Assembly (NCBI GenBank): GCA_949358305.1
Contig: OX442323.1
Location: 4,960,001 to 5,024,000 of the forward strand
Origin: Strigamia acuminata
Lineage: Eukaryota; Arthropoda; Chilopoda; Geophilomorpha; Linotaeniidae
Direction: 5' to 3'
Length of the DNA: 64,000 nt
Part shown: positions 33,429 to 44,238 of the stretch, piece after piece
Layout of the letters: every line of letters starts with the position of its first letter
Position numbering within the stretch: position 1 is the first letter of the stretch
The notes under the pieces: generated by a model
Seen by the model: the letters and a program-made list of their open reading frames with translations, nothing else
The model's database searches: none
Told to the model about the DNA's origin: nothing
Program-made: the position numbers and the translations under genes

Positions 33429-36400
33429 ATGCCCTCTACTCTTTTCGCTAAGCCTTATGGCCTTTTTGCCATCTGTATTTTTATGGTTTGCCTCATTTAT
33501 TTCTATCAGAAGAGCATAAATATAAATGAAAATTACATGAATACCAGGGCAACGTTCCAGGGAAATGAATTTCTAGTGAGTCAAAATTGCAAATTCTGAT
33601 GCCAAAATCAAAAACTGAAAAATCGTTGACTGGACACGCAAACTACAATAAATACGTGATTTTTAGATATAATAACGGGTACAGTATTTATTCGAATAAG
33701 AGTCGCGGCTCTTTTTCAAAACCGGGTCAAGATTGATGTCATTGAATCTCAATGGATTTTTATGCCACCTGGTAGATAAAATTAAAACAGCTAAACTGAG
33801 GGGAAGTTTTTTTTGTTCATGACTGTACGTTCAATGTTCATTACGTTCAATGTTCATTACGTTAAATACAAAAAAATACCATATTTTTACTGCCTCAGAT
33901 GCGGCTCTTATTCGAATGCAGCTCCAATTCAAGGGCGGCTCTTAATCGAATAAATATGGTATACAGGGTGTTCTAAAAGTCTGTACCCCTCCAAATATTT
34001 CCTGAGCAATTGCATCTAGGCCAATTTTGATGAAGCGATCGTATAGGAAGTTGAGTGAGAGCAATCCAATGACGTCATCAAATTTGACCTTGAAGGTCAT
34101 TTTCAAGCTAAAATCCAATGACATAATCAAATTTGACCTCGAAGGTCATTTTCAGGGTCGTTCACTTGCTAACTTCTAAACCAATCAGGTTAGAGCAAAA
34201 AAGTCAATTACAAAGTTGTAGAGCACCATCAAATTAGTACTATCCAATTTATCTTAGTCATCTTAAGTTAAATGTTTTCTTTTTAAAAAGGAGGCAAATC
34301 AGAAAAAAAATCCGCAAAGTGAAATTTTTTATTCTTGTGATAAAATAATTATTGAGGCATTAAAAAAAGGCAGTTGTTTTTCTTGTTTACTTGCATAATG
34401 ATGCACATTTGAATATGTTTATTAAAGGAATTCAGTATTTTTGCAATAGAAATTTAAGTTTTGTCACAATGGCTGGCTTTATTTCAGCTGATTTGCCTCC
34501 TTTTTAAAAAGAAAACATTTAATTTAAGATGACTAAGATAAATTGGATAGTACTAATTTGATGGTGCTCTACAACTTTGTAATTGACTTTTTTGCTCTAA
34601 CCTGATTGGTTTAGAAGTTAGCAAGTGAATGACCTTGAAAATGACCTTCAAGGTCAAATTTGATGACGTCATTGGATTGCTCTCACCCAACTTACTATAC
34701 GATCACTTCATCAAAATTGGCCTAGATGCAATTGCTCAGGAAATATTTGGAGGGGTACAGACTTTTAAAACACCCTGTATAATGGAAGTATTTGAATAGT
34801 GCCACTTGCGTGCAATAAATCACTTTAGACTTTTGTGTTTTCCTGTGCCAAAAAATAGAATTTAGTGTTTGACTTTGGCATTGGGATAGCGGAGGCATAC
34901 CCTAGTTGATGTCATCTTGTGTATTGTTTAGGTGGATACTCCTGCATGCCAAATCCCAAACCTAGATCCATTTGATTTAGAAGTGCGGAAGTTCTATGAA
35001 TACGCAGGAATATTAAAGTGCCCAAAGGATGGTGCGTTTGCAAGTGCAAATCTGACTCATCTCAACATTGACATGAACTTGTTGAGGGAAGTGTTCTCAA
35101 ATGAGGTTACTTGCGGCTACAAACGAATCTGGAGAGGTGGAAATGACACCGGCGAGATGGACGATTCGTAAGAGATTTCCAACTAGGGTAACCAGGGGAA
35201 AGAAATGAAAAAGCAAGACCCTTGTTTTCTAACCACTAAAGTGAATGCTAAATACAGAATTTAACATTGACGTCAATTTAAATTTACAAAGTGGCTACAT
35301 TCAATGTGGCTACATGAACGTATTATTTTCATAATGCGCTGTGATTGGTTGAGAGATTATACTTCCAGATCTCGCTCGTCACGTAATCTCGGTCTCGGAG
35401 ATCTCGGTTTTTTTTAGTCTCAGGATCTCGGTCTCGGCAAAACGAAATTTCATTATTAAGAGATATAATAAAAACATACAATTCACGTTACGAGTCGTAA
35501 CGTGATTTGTACATTTTTTATTGTTCCTCGTAACGATTAAGATCTTTAACGTTCACTTTACATTCCTTTGTGCTATAAAAGCCGATTGTAAAATTTTTTT
35601 ACCCTAAAAAATGTCGGTTTCTTTTAAAAGCCCGCCCGATAGCGCGTCTTGGTCTCGTACAAGATCTCGTCTCGGGACCTTCTGATCTCGTCTCGGGACC
35701 TTCTGATCTCGTCTCGGAAACCTGAGATTTGGAAACGACCGAGATGCTGGAAGTATATTGAGAGAACCATTGAGATACATTGATGAAAATACTCGGTTCA
35801 GTCTACCGTACTGCCTTGAATAAGGGCCGGGCTTAATTAAGCGCCAGCTCTTGATTAAGCGCCGGCCAACCGCCAGCTGAAAAACCAACAAGCGCCGGCC
35901 CCGAATAAACGCCGGGTTAACCGGAAAATATGTTAAAAACGTATGAATAACGTTAATAAAACGTTAATAAAAATAAAAATTTGTTCAAAAAAATTTATTT
36001 TTAACTTTTTTTTTGGATAGAGGCCTGGCTTGAATAATCGCCTGGTTTTGAATAAGCGCTTGGCGGGCGAGTCGAAAAAAAAATAAACGCCCGGGCCCTT
36101 ATTCAAGGCAGTAGGGTAAGTTGCTAAAAACGAATACGGTTAGGTTTGGGGGGAAAAACTGAACCCAGCACCAATTTGAAGCTTAACGGTAAATGTCCTG
36201 GTCACCCTATGTTAGAGCATATCGACAACCATAAATTTCATATTGCAATTTTCTAGATACGAAACTGACCCCAAATACCACAAAGCTAACGAATCAACTC
36301 CAATCCGTGCTGAGTTTATAAAGGTCGCATGCGCAGTTAACAGAAAACTCGTCTATCGTGATTTTTTCGCATTCGTACAAGTGAAACCCGAAGTAGAGGA

Positions 36401-38953
36401 ACAACGCGATTTGAACTTCGATCGTTGGATGACGGAAACTAAGGAAACAGTAGAGGAAAGACTAAGCGTCACTTTTGTAGGCATAGACTCGGTTTCAAGG
36501 CTCAATATGTTAAGACAGATGCCAAAGACCTTCGGTTATCTTCGGGATGTGATGAACGCGATTGATTTGCAAGGGTATACCAAAGTAGCCGATAATACGT
36601 TCGTCAATGTTGTTCCGATGTTGTCCGGAATGTTCGCCGATGAGTGCTGGAACGAGACTATACAATACGAATATTTGGATGATTTGCATCTTGTGTGGAA
36701 GGATTTTGCTAAGAAGGGATTCCGGACCTTTTTCGCCGAAGATTATTCCGACATCGCCATATTTAATTACGTAAAGGCCGGTTTTTACAAGCAACCAACT
36801 GACTATTACTTAAGACCTTTCACCTTAGCGGTAAACGACAAGTTTAATTTGTCGTTACAATGCTACAACGATCGACCAGAGGCTAACGTTGTTCTGCAAT
36901 GGCTGACTGATTTCCTGATAACGTTTAAAGTATAATTTCTGGGCTGGATTAAGGGGGCAACTTTCAATTATAAAGGGCCCCATGGTGCATGGGACACGTT
37001 GAAAATGCTTTTTTTTAAAGATAAAAATGCTCCTTTTTATACATAATGTATTTTTTCCATTTAAAATGCATTTTTTTCCATTTAAAATGCATTTTTTGCC
37101 GTTTAAAATGCATCTTATTCCATTTAAAATGCATCTTTTTCCATTTCAAATGCATTTTTTCCATTTCAAATGCATTTTTTCCATTTAAAATGCATTTTTT
37201 TCCATTTAAAATGCATTTTTTTTCCATTTCAAATGCATTTTTTGCCGTTTAAAATGCATTTTTTTCCATTTAAAATACATCTTTTTCCATTTCAAATGCA
37301 TTTTTTCCATTTAAAATGCATTTTTTTCCATTTAAAATGCATTTTTTTCCATTTAAAATGCATTTTTTTCCATTTAAAATGCATTTTTTTCCATTTAAAA
37401 TGCATTTTTTTCCATTTAAAATGCATTTTTTTTCATTTAGGATGCATTTTTTTCCATTTAAAATGCTTTTTTTTCCATTTAAAATGCATCTTTTTCCATT
37501 TAAAATGCATTTTTTCCATTTAAAATTAATTTTTTCCATTTAAAATGCATTTTTTCTCATTTAAAATGCATTTTATCCATTTAAAATGCATTTTTTCCAT
37601 TTAAAATGCATTATTTCACTAGAAAGCACTTTTTTTTTTTGAAAGATGCAATTTATTTTTAGCTCAAAATGAACCTCTTTTTCATAAAAATGCGTGTGAA
37701 AATGTGTGGAAATGCCCTGTTTGGCTTGAAAATGCATTATTATGCATGAAAAAGCAATTTTTCAATCTAAAATGATTATCTTTCCCGTAAAAATTCATTG
37801 TTTTGCGTGAAAAAGCAATTTTTCAGTTAAAAATGATTTTCTTTCCCATAAAAATGCATGTGATTGCATTTATTCTTGCTTGAAAAAATAGTGACAACGT
37901 TGTTTCTGAATATCTACGGATTCTGATTTAGGGGACCCTTCTTGCAGCCTTAATCCGGCCCCTTAGAAATCTATTAAAAATCGTAAAAATTAATTGTTAT
38001 CATTTAATTTAAAAAAAAAATAATAATAATAATTTTATTTTCAGAATAAACCAACTTTTGCATTGCTGTTTAACACTCGGCTCACTCACGAGTATTTAAA
38101 CGACGCGGGATACGCGGACGAACCGTATTACAAATTCCTACGAAATTACCACCAATCGAATTTCAACAACAACTCCGTCCTCATCTTCTTCAGCGACCAC
38201 GGCATCCGTTTCGGACCAATCCGAAATACCTACATAGGCAAAATCGAAGAACGGATGCCATTTTTCTTCCTAGTATTTCCCCCCTGGTTTCGATCCAAGT
38301 ACCCGAAAATATGGCAAAACGTTCGCATCAACCAACACAGACTCACCACACCTTTCGACATTTACGCCACGTTGAAAGACATCCTCGATTTCACGGGAAA
38401 CGCGAAGAAAGCCACTCTGAGCGACCGCGGCATCAGTTTGTTTTCCGAAATTCCTCGAGAGAGGTCGTGCGAACACGCCGCCATCTTGCCCCATTGGTGC
38501 ACCTGCGAGAAGCGAATCAAAGTCGACGTAAAGAATTTGCGCGTGCGAAAAGCCGCTAAGAAACTCGTGGATACCGTCAACGAGAAAATAGCGGGCGAAA
38601 AGGGTTGCGCGAAGCTGGAGTTGGATGAAATTGTGGATGGTTACGTCAGCGGTTTGGACGAATCGGTCCTGAAGTACAGAGAGAGCTTAAACTCTGTGAT
38701 AAATCGTACGGTATTTTACGGTTACCACGTTAGTACCGTTTACAATTACTTGATTACGGTTAAAGTGAAGCCTAGTGGCGCTCTCTTCGAAGGGACGGTA
38801 CAGTTTTTTGAATCTAGGCGAGTTTTCGTCGTAGTTAGCGAAATTAGTCGCATAAATGCATACGGGCATCAAGCAGACTGTATCCAAAGTGCGGAATTGA
38901 AGAAATTTTGTTATTGTAAACCCAAACTATTGCTGTTATCGGCCTTGTTGTAA
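33429..38953 (+). CDS. DUF229 alkaline-phosphatase-like membrane protein, gene 3 (4 exons)
   Basis: Exons 33429-33575, 34932-35167, 36257-36929 and 38045-38953 join in phase to 654 residues. The exon 3/4 boundary of copies 1 and 2 is absent, so those two exons are one here. An N-terminal membrane helix lies at about residues 11-26. Motifs: GIDSVSRLNML, DNTFVN (TFPN in the other copies), FFSDHGIRFG and HWCTC. The end is longer and hydrophobic (KLLLLSALL). The acceptor just before the start implies a leader intron. AATAAA lies at 38963. It is an older paralogue of copies 1 and 2. SRD5A3 begins 221 bp downstream on the same strand. Confidence 0.88.
33680..33961. mobile_element. MITE with tatttattcga ends in intron 1 of gene 3
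   Basis: The left end includes tatttattcgaataagagtc and the right end includes gcggctcttaatcgaataaa, inverted relative to each other. Related words return at about 60460-60855. Its right end abuts the next element. Confidence 0.5.
33962..34779. mobile_element. Foldback MITE with about 300-bp arms, TA target
   Basis: Starts TACAGGGTGTTCTAAAAGTC and ends with its inverted form. The arms pair through at least 300 bases on each side around a short centre. TA flanks both ends, as in Tc1/mariner insertions. A plus-strand transcript would form a very long hairpin inside gene 3 intron 1. Confidence 0.8.
35358..35757. mobile_element. Element rich in gatctcg/tctcgg words in intron 2 of gene 3
   Basis: The ends tatacttccagatctcg and inverted cgagatgctggaagtata enclose about 400 bp full of gatctcg and tcgtctcggg repeats. 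It is non-coding. Confidence 0.45.
35804..36118. mobile_element. MITE, second copy of the family at 263
   Basis: Starts TACCGTACTGCCTTGAA and ends TTCAAGGCAGTAGGGTA, with the same internal aagcgcc words as 263-596. It lies in intron 2 of gene 3. Confidence 0.7.
37046..37625. repeat. 20-21-bp minisatellite in intron 3 of gene 3
   Basis: About 28 units of ttttttccatttaaaatgca with small variants. The frames inside read as repetitive peptide on both strands and are not genes. Confidence 0.93.
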
Positions 38954-39174
38954 ATAGATTTTAATAAAAGGGACCAGTTTTTTGTGTAATGAAATGAAAT
39001 AAAATCGAATTTCTGAAGAAATCCAACCGGATATCGGTGAAAAATGAAATGGTAAGTGGCGCCATCGTGCGGTTGGTGCGGAAAGCAACATTCGAAAGTA
39101 CAGCGAGAGTTTAGCATGGAATTTCATCATTCTTGGTGATATTTGGCTCGGTGGATCGATTTAAATTTGATATA

Positions 39175-41129
39175 ATGTTTTCAGACTTCTATTTATTATC
39201 CTTTGTGAGTTTTAAACCGGAATTTTAAGTTTATATATTTTTAAAAGCTTTTTTTTTGGGAATTTTAGGTCGATCCGTTGTGGGCGATATGGATAAGCAT
39301 TACGGGGTTTGTGACATTCGTCGGTTTGTGGATCGTGTTGGTGCCCGAGTGGGTCCCGGATTACATCCTCGGTGGAGTGTTGTACGGCAAATTAGCACCG
39401 CCAGAATCAAACAAAATATTGAGATTAATTCAATTACCTAAACGGTAGAATGAAATTTTGTTATTCGATGCGGTTTTTTAATGTTTTTTATCTTTTCATC
39501 GCAGGTGGTTTACACATTTCTACGCTTTTGCCACGTTTTTCAATGCGATTCATGTGGCGATCGTTTTTCGTTTGTATATTATGCAAACACCGGTGCCTGC
39601 ACTAGTATTAACTCTGCTTAATTTAGTGGCTCCTTCCAGAGAAGCTAGAAGTAAAAATATTTGGGATAAATTGGAATTATGTGCATTTTTGTTTTGTTTT
39701 TAGTTGATACTTTTGGGGCATTGCTGGCGATGACGTTGATGTTTGTTCAGACGGCACGACGGTTGTACGAGTGCATGTTTATAAGTGTTTATTCGAATGC
39801 GACTATTAATGTTCTGCAGTATTTTCTTGGGTTTTTGTTTTATTTTTGTGTTACGGTGACTTTGGTGAGTGAGGCGCCTGGATTCTCGCTGTCTGATTCG
39901 AGATGTGAGTACTTGATTTGGGTGTTTGGTTTTTGGTAAATTGATTTTGTATTTATAATAATGTTTGTTTTTAGGGTTTGTGTATCAACTGCCACCGTTT
40001 AGTGTCAAGTGGAATCATTTGGTCGGATTTGCACTTTTTTTATTTGCGAGTTTGATGCATTATCAATCTCATGCTATTTTGGGAAATCTAAGGAAAAATG
40101 ATAAAGGTATTAGAGAATGCGTTAAAAAAAATTTTTTATGAAAATGAGTCAAATTTTGATAAAAATGAGTCGAATTTTGTTGAAAATGAGTCGAATTTTG
40201 ATGAAAGTGACTCGAATTTAGATGAAAATGACTCGAATTTAGATGAAAATGACTCGAATTTAGATGAAAATGACTCGAATTTAGATGAAAATGAACTCAA
40301 AATTAAGTGAAATTCACAAATTTAAGACGAAATTGACATAAAATTATACGAAATTTACAAATTTAAGACGAAAATAACTCGAAATTAGACGAAATTCACA
40401 AATTTAATACGAAAATAACTCGAAATTAGATGAAATTCACAAATTTAGGACGAAAATAACTCGAAATTTGACGAAATTCACTCATTTAAGATGAAAATAA
40501 CTCGAAATTAGATGAAAATTAGATGAAATTCACAAATTTAAGACGAAAATAACTCGAAATTAGATGAAATTCACAAATTTAGGACGAAAATAACTCGAAA
40601 TTTGACGAAATTCACAAATTTAAGACGAAAATAACTCGAAATTAGACGAAATTCACAAATTTAAGACGAAAATAACTCGAAATTTGACGAAATTCACAAA
40701 TTCTATTCGAAATTGAGTGCAAAATTTATCAATTTAATCGAAAATAAACAAAAAATTTATCAATTTAATCGAAAATAAACAAAAAATTTATCCAGTTACA
40801 CAATAAAAGCACAAATTTCTTTACTAAACCCATTTATTAACGGAACTAATTTATTCATTCCTGAATTAGGTGATGTAGTTACGCAAGCACATTTAGTCCC
40901 AGTCGGTGTTTGGTTCGAATACATCTCCTGTCCACACTACCTAGCCGAAATTCTAATCTACATAGCTATCTTCATCATCCTGGGCTTCAAACATTATGGC
41001 TGGTCTCTCATTTTATGTTGGGTCATTTCGAACCAAGTGTTTAACGGTCTGATGACCCACAAGTGGTATAAGCAAAAGCACAAATCGTATCCGGCCAAAC
41101 GAAAAGCAATTTTTCCATTTGTGTTATGA
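39175..41129 (+). CDS. SRD5A3: Polyprenol reductase / steroid 5-alpha-reductase 3 homologue (6 exons)
   Basis: Exons 39175-39204, 39269-39444, 39505-39650, 39704-39904, 39975-40106 and 40870-41129 join in phase to 314 residues, close to the human protein (318). Family marks: PKRWFTHFYAF, ARRLYECMFISVYSN, HAILGNLRKN, a conserved FEYISCPHYLAE block, and a C-terminus ending RKAIFPFVL. Several hydrophobic helices fit an ER membrane enzyme. The family reduces polyprenol to dolichol for N-glycosylation. The 10-codon first exon is the least certain part. Intron 5 is swollen by tandem repeats. The stop is 73 bp from that of the convergent OST subunit gene. Confidence 0.93.
40140..40310. repeat. 21-bp minisatellite, intron 5 of SRD5A3
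   Basis: Units of gaaaatgactcgaatttagat. The period is a multiple of three, so one frame stays open, but it lies beyond the exon 5 donor and is not coding. Confidence 0.85.
40311..40720. repeat. About 41-bp minisatellite, intron 5 of SRD5A3
   Basis: Repeats of aagacgaaaataactcgaaa followed by ttagacgaaattcacaaattt, continuing on from the 21-bp array and probably derived from it. Confidence 0.85.
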
Positions 41130-41202
41130 ATTTTATTCAAATTTTGTTCAAATAATTTATAAAAAAAAAAAAAAAAAAAAATGAAACGAAACAAAACACA
41201 TT

Positions 41203-43213
41203 TTATTTTAATAAGAAACTGAAATAAAAAAATTACAAAGTTATTATGGTTTTTAGACGTACATTTAACGTTATTTTTACCTGTAAGGATAACCGTGAGC
41301 TTTGGATTTGAAAATGGATAAAATTAAACTGAAGAAAAACGTTGCCAAAGCCAAACCCGCGATTGTCAGAACTGCAAACAAATAAATAGGTAAATACAAT
41401 TAAAACGATGAATTTAATGCTTAAATATTTACTCCTTCGTTTCTTTATGTCTCCTTTAGATGCAGCTGCCTCACACATTGCAATCATACCGAACACAACA
41501 GCCATATCTGTAAGGTGTAATAAAATAATCATAAATAGAAAATTGATGGTTAAATTTGGTCAATTTCATCAAATTTCACTCGGATAAATTAATTTTTAAA
41601 CTGTTAATAAGCAAATGTGTGCTTTAAAATGCATTTTTGCACTATAAATACATTATTTCAACGAAATAAAGGCATTTTTGTGCATAAAAATGACTTTTTT
41701 CTCCATTTTGATGCATTTTTGTGCATAAAAATGAATTTTTTCTCCATTTTGATGCATTTTTGTGCATAAAAATGATTTTTTTCTCTATTTTGATGCATTT
41801 TTGTGCATAAAAACGAATTTTTTTCTCCATTTTGATGCATTTTTGTGGATAAAAAAGAATTTTTTCTCCATTTTGATGCATTTTTGTGCATAAAAATGAA
41901 TTTTTTCTTCTTTTTGATGCATTTTGGTGCTGTAAATCAACTTTTGTGGGTAAAAATTGTTAAAATGAATACGTACTTAAAAGAATAACCAAATAAGTTT
42001 CAATTATAAATTGTCCTTGGCTGCTTCCGTGAACGTACGACTGGAATTTGGGACGAAAGAATAAAAATTAGTTTTTGAAAAATTTCGAATTTTGCTTGAA
42101 TATCGCACCACGTGTCCAGAATGAGATTTATGCAGGAAAGGGGGTCCTCGAATATGGTTCCACATCTGCCCCGACGTCATTGCGAATGTAAAAGTCTAAC
42201 AAAATGTAACAAAATTTAAAAATAAAAAAAATTGTCTATTTTTTAAACGACAAAATTCGACAATTAATTCACCATCGCAATAATCGCCCACGTTGTTTTG
42301 TTGTACAGGAAATCCAAATTGTTTCTTCTCAAATACAACAAGCCGCCGACCAACGCGAACAACAAAAACAACGCAACAGTGCCCGAGTAATTCGGGGGAC
42401 GGAATATTCGCACTTGAATATCGGTTCTCTCGTTCACCCATCGCGCGATCGCTTCGGCGGCAAATCCCAACCTAAAAATAAAAAACCAAAAAATTCAGTT
42501 TTTTAACATTTTAAATCGAAATTTTATAGAAAACCTTTGGATATCCATCGTGTCGGTCTTTTTGGGTTTCCCTTTCGCCGGAAAATGCATAAAAACGGGC
42601 GCGGAATTGAGTTTGAGCTAAATAAAAGCATTTTAATCGGTTATTTCGATTTGAATTTGATAAAATACCGATTGAAAAACATCGGGGCCTTCGTCGTAAT
42701 CGACTAAACCGAAAAACAATTTTGTCGAATACGCTTGCGAATAGCGGAATGAGTTGGCGACAATTTGGAATTCGTCACTCGCGTGTCTGAAATGGAAAAA
42801 ATTGAGAAAAATGCGAATTTTATTTGCATTTTGTGATTTTTTTTGGTACCTGCAAATGCCACATTGCCTTTGCGCGGCCAAGGCAGTAAACATTACGATC
42901 ATTGAGTAGTTCCTTGGGGTTGCTCGCACGAATTGACGGAATTTATCTCCATTTAGTCTCAATACGGATCGTTTGCTCACTAAGTCGGACAACTGTTGGA
43001 CGCGATCGTTTAACGTCTGGGCCTAGAAGTGAATGAAATGGAGATAGAAATTGGAAGATTGCGTGGATGTTTTATTTCGGATGGTGATTTGTGGGGGTTG
43101 GGATGTTTGTTTTCGATTTTTACCTCTTTCTTTTTGATATTGCAGCGCGAAATGTCCGATAAATTGATCAAAACAAAGCACGTCACTAAAAACAGACGAC
43201 ACACGCCCGCCAT
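41203..43213 (-). CDS. Oligosaccharyltransferase subunit, MAGT1/TUSC3/OST3 family (10 exons)
   Basis: Exons in order: 43124-43213, 42850-43022, 42669-42786, 42535-42617, 42273-42471, 42109-42195, 41977-42040, 41433-41507, 41281-41371, 41203-41218; all phases agree, giving 331 residues. The N-terminal signal peptide is followed by a thioredoxin-like lumenal domain with CGIC (the CxxC pair), then four membrane helices. Conserved blocks include [23 protein letters not shown] and GYPYSFL at the end. The protein acts in the ER with the catalytic STT3 subunit and forms mixed disulfides with substrates. The minus-strand AATAAA overlaps the stop codon. Human orthologues are MAGT1 and TUSC3; one-to-one assignment is not possible here. 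Confidence 0.93.
41680..41935. repeat. About 41-bp minisatellite, intron 7 of the OST subunit gene
   Basis: About six units of tttgatgcatttttgtgcat followed by aaaaatgaattttttctcca. Confidence 0.9.
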
Positions 43214-44238
43214 GTTCGTATTGCTTGATGTGGCACTACGAGTATTGGTCTGGTGGGAAGATAACTCGATTGTGATCGATCGGTGTGTTTTATTTTTGTT
43301 AAATGAATTTAATTTGATTGATTAATTTTAAAATAGATTTAATAATTGTAGAAAAGTTAAAATGACGGTGAGGTATAAGTCTTCGCTTAGTTACGAATCT
43401 AGAGCGACGTCTGGTGTGAAATGTTTAAACTAAACATTTGTTTTAAATTAATTTTGACGCTGGGATTAGCGAGGAAAAATTATTGACAATTTCAAAACTG
43501 TCGTGAGTTATTTTATTAAAATTGGTTGAGTTTTCACAATTCACCTCGGCTTTTTACCAATTTAATTTGCAGACTTCCGTTTTTGCTGTTATATCCGGGC
43601 GCCATCTTCCCCGCCATTTACCGTCGTACAGTAAGTTATTATTGTAATAAAATAAGCAGGAAATTGTTTAAAATGCTAAGTTTTATCATTGTTTTAGGAT
43701 GCCGGTAGTATACATTCATCATTGAAATTCTTGTTTACACAAAGGTACATTTTGCTGAGAGTAAGTAAACATTTATATTATTCAACAAAATACCGATACT
43801 CGTATTGCCACATCAAGCAATACGAACATGGCGGGCGTGTTTCGACTGTTTTTAGTGACGTGCTTTTTAGTCTTTAATTAAACAACAAAAGGCTGTCTAA
43901 ACACTGCCTAAACAACAATAAATTTTAGAAGATGTATTTATAATTGTGCACTGCGAGTGAAAATTGATTAAAATCAGCTAAAATCAGATCAAAATAAGAC
44001 TAAAATCAGTCAAAATCAGAGGAAAATCAGGCTAAAATAAAGAAAAATGCGACTAAAATTAGGCAAAATTATTTTTAAAGTTTAGATGGAGAAAATCCAC
44101 AATAAAGCTGACTAAACGAAATGAATAGCCAATGCACATTTGAAATTTGCTTAAAATGAGTTTAAAAATGACGTTTCTAACGCTATTTGAGTGTTTTGTA
44201 ATTTTTCCATCCAAACACGTGCACAATTAAGAGATCTC
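43214..44238. other. Intergenic region, left end of the D1/D2 duplicated block
   Basis: From about 43290 this matches 52985-53885, so the block was copied together with the channel gene. It includes the inverted OST exon fragment. An AT-rich tail of gactaaaatcag words lies near 43970-44050. No complete gene is seen. Confidence 0.6.
43796..43872 (+). pseudogene. Inverted fragment of the OST subunit first exon
   Basis: The plus strand repeats the leader and start of the gene at 43213: tgccacatcaagcaatacga, then ATG at 43828 reading [14 protein letters not shown] before a stop 18 codons in. No following exon is present. The matching part of the D2 block (near 53520-53550) is nearly lost. Confidence 0.75.

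Noticed and set aside
37015-37543. Repetitive frames on both strands rich in KCILNGK or HLKCIFF
   Set aside because: Minisatellite translation in intron 3 of gene 3.
40098-40310. 70-codon frame rich in DENDSNL
   Set aside because: The array period is 21, so one frame stays open by arithmetic. It starts past the exon 5 donor of SRD5A3.
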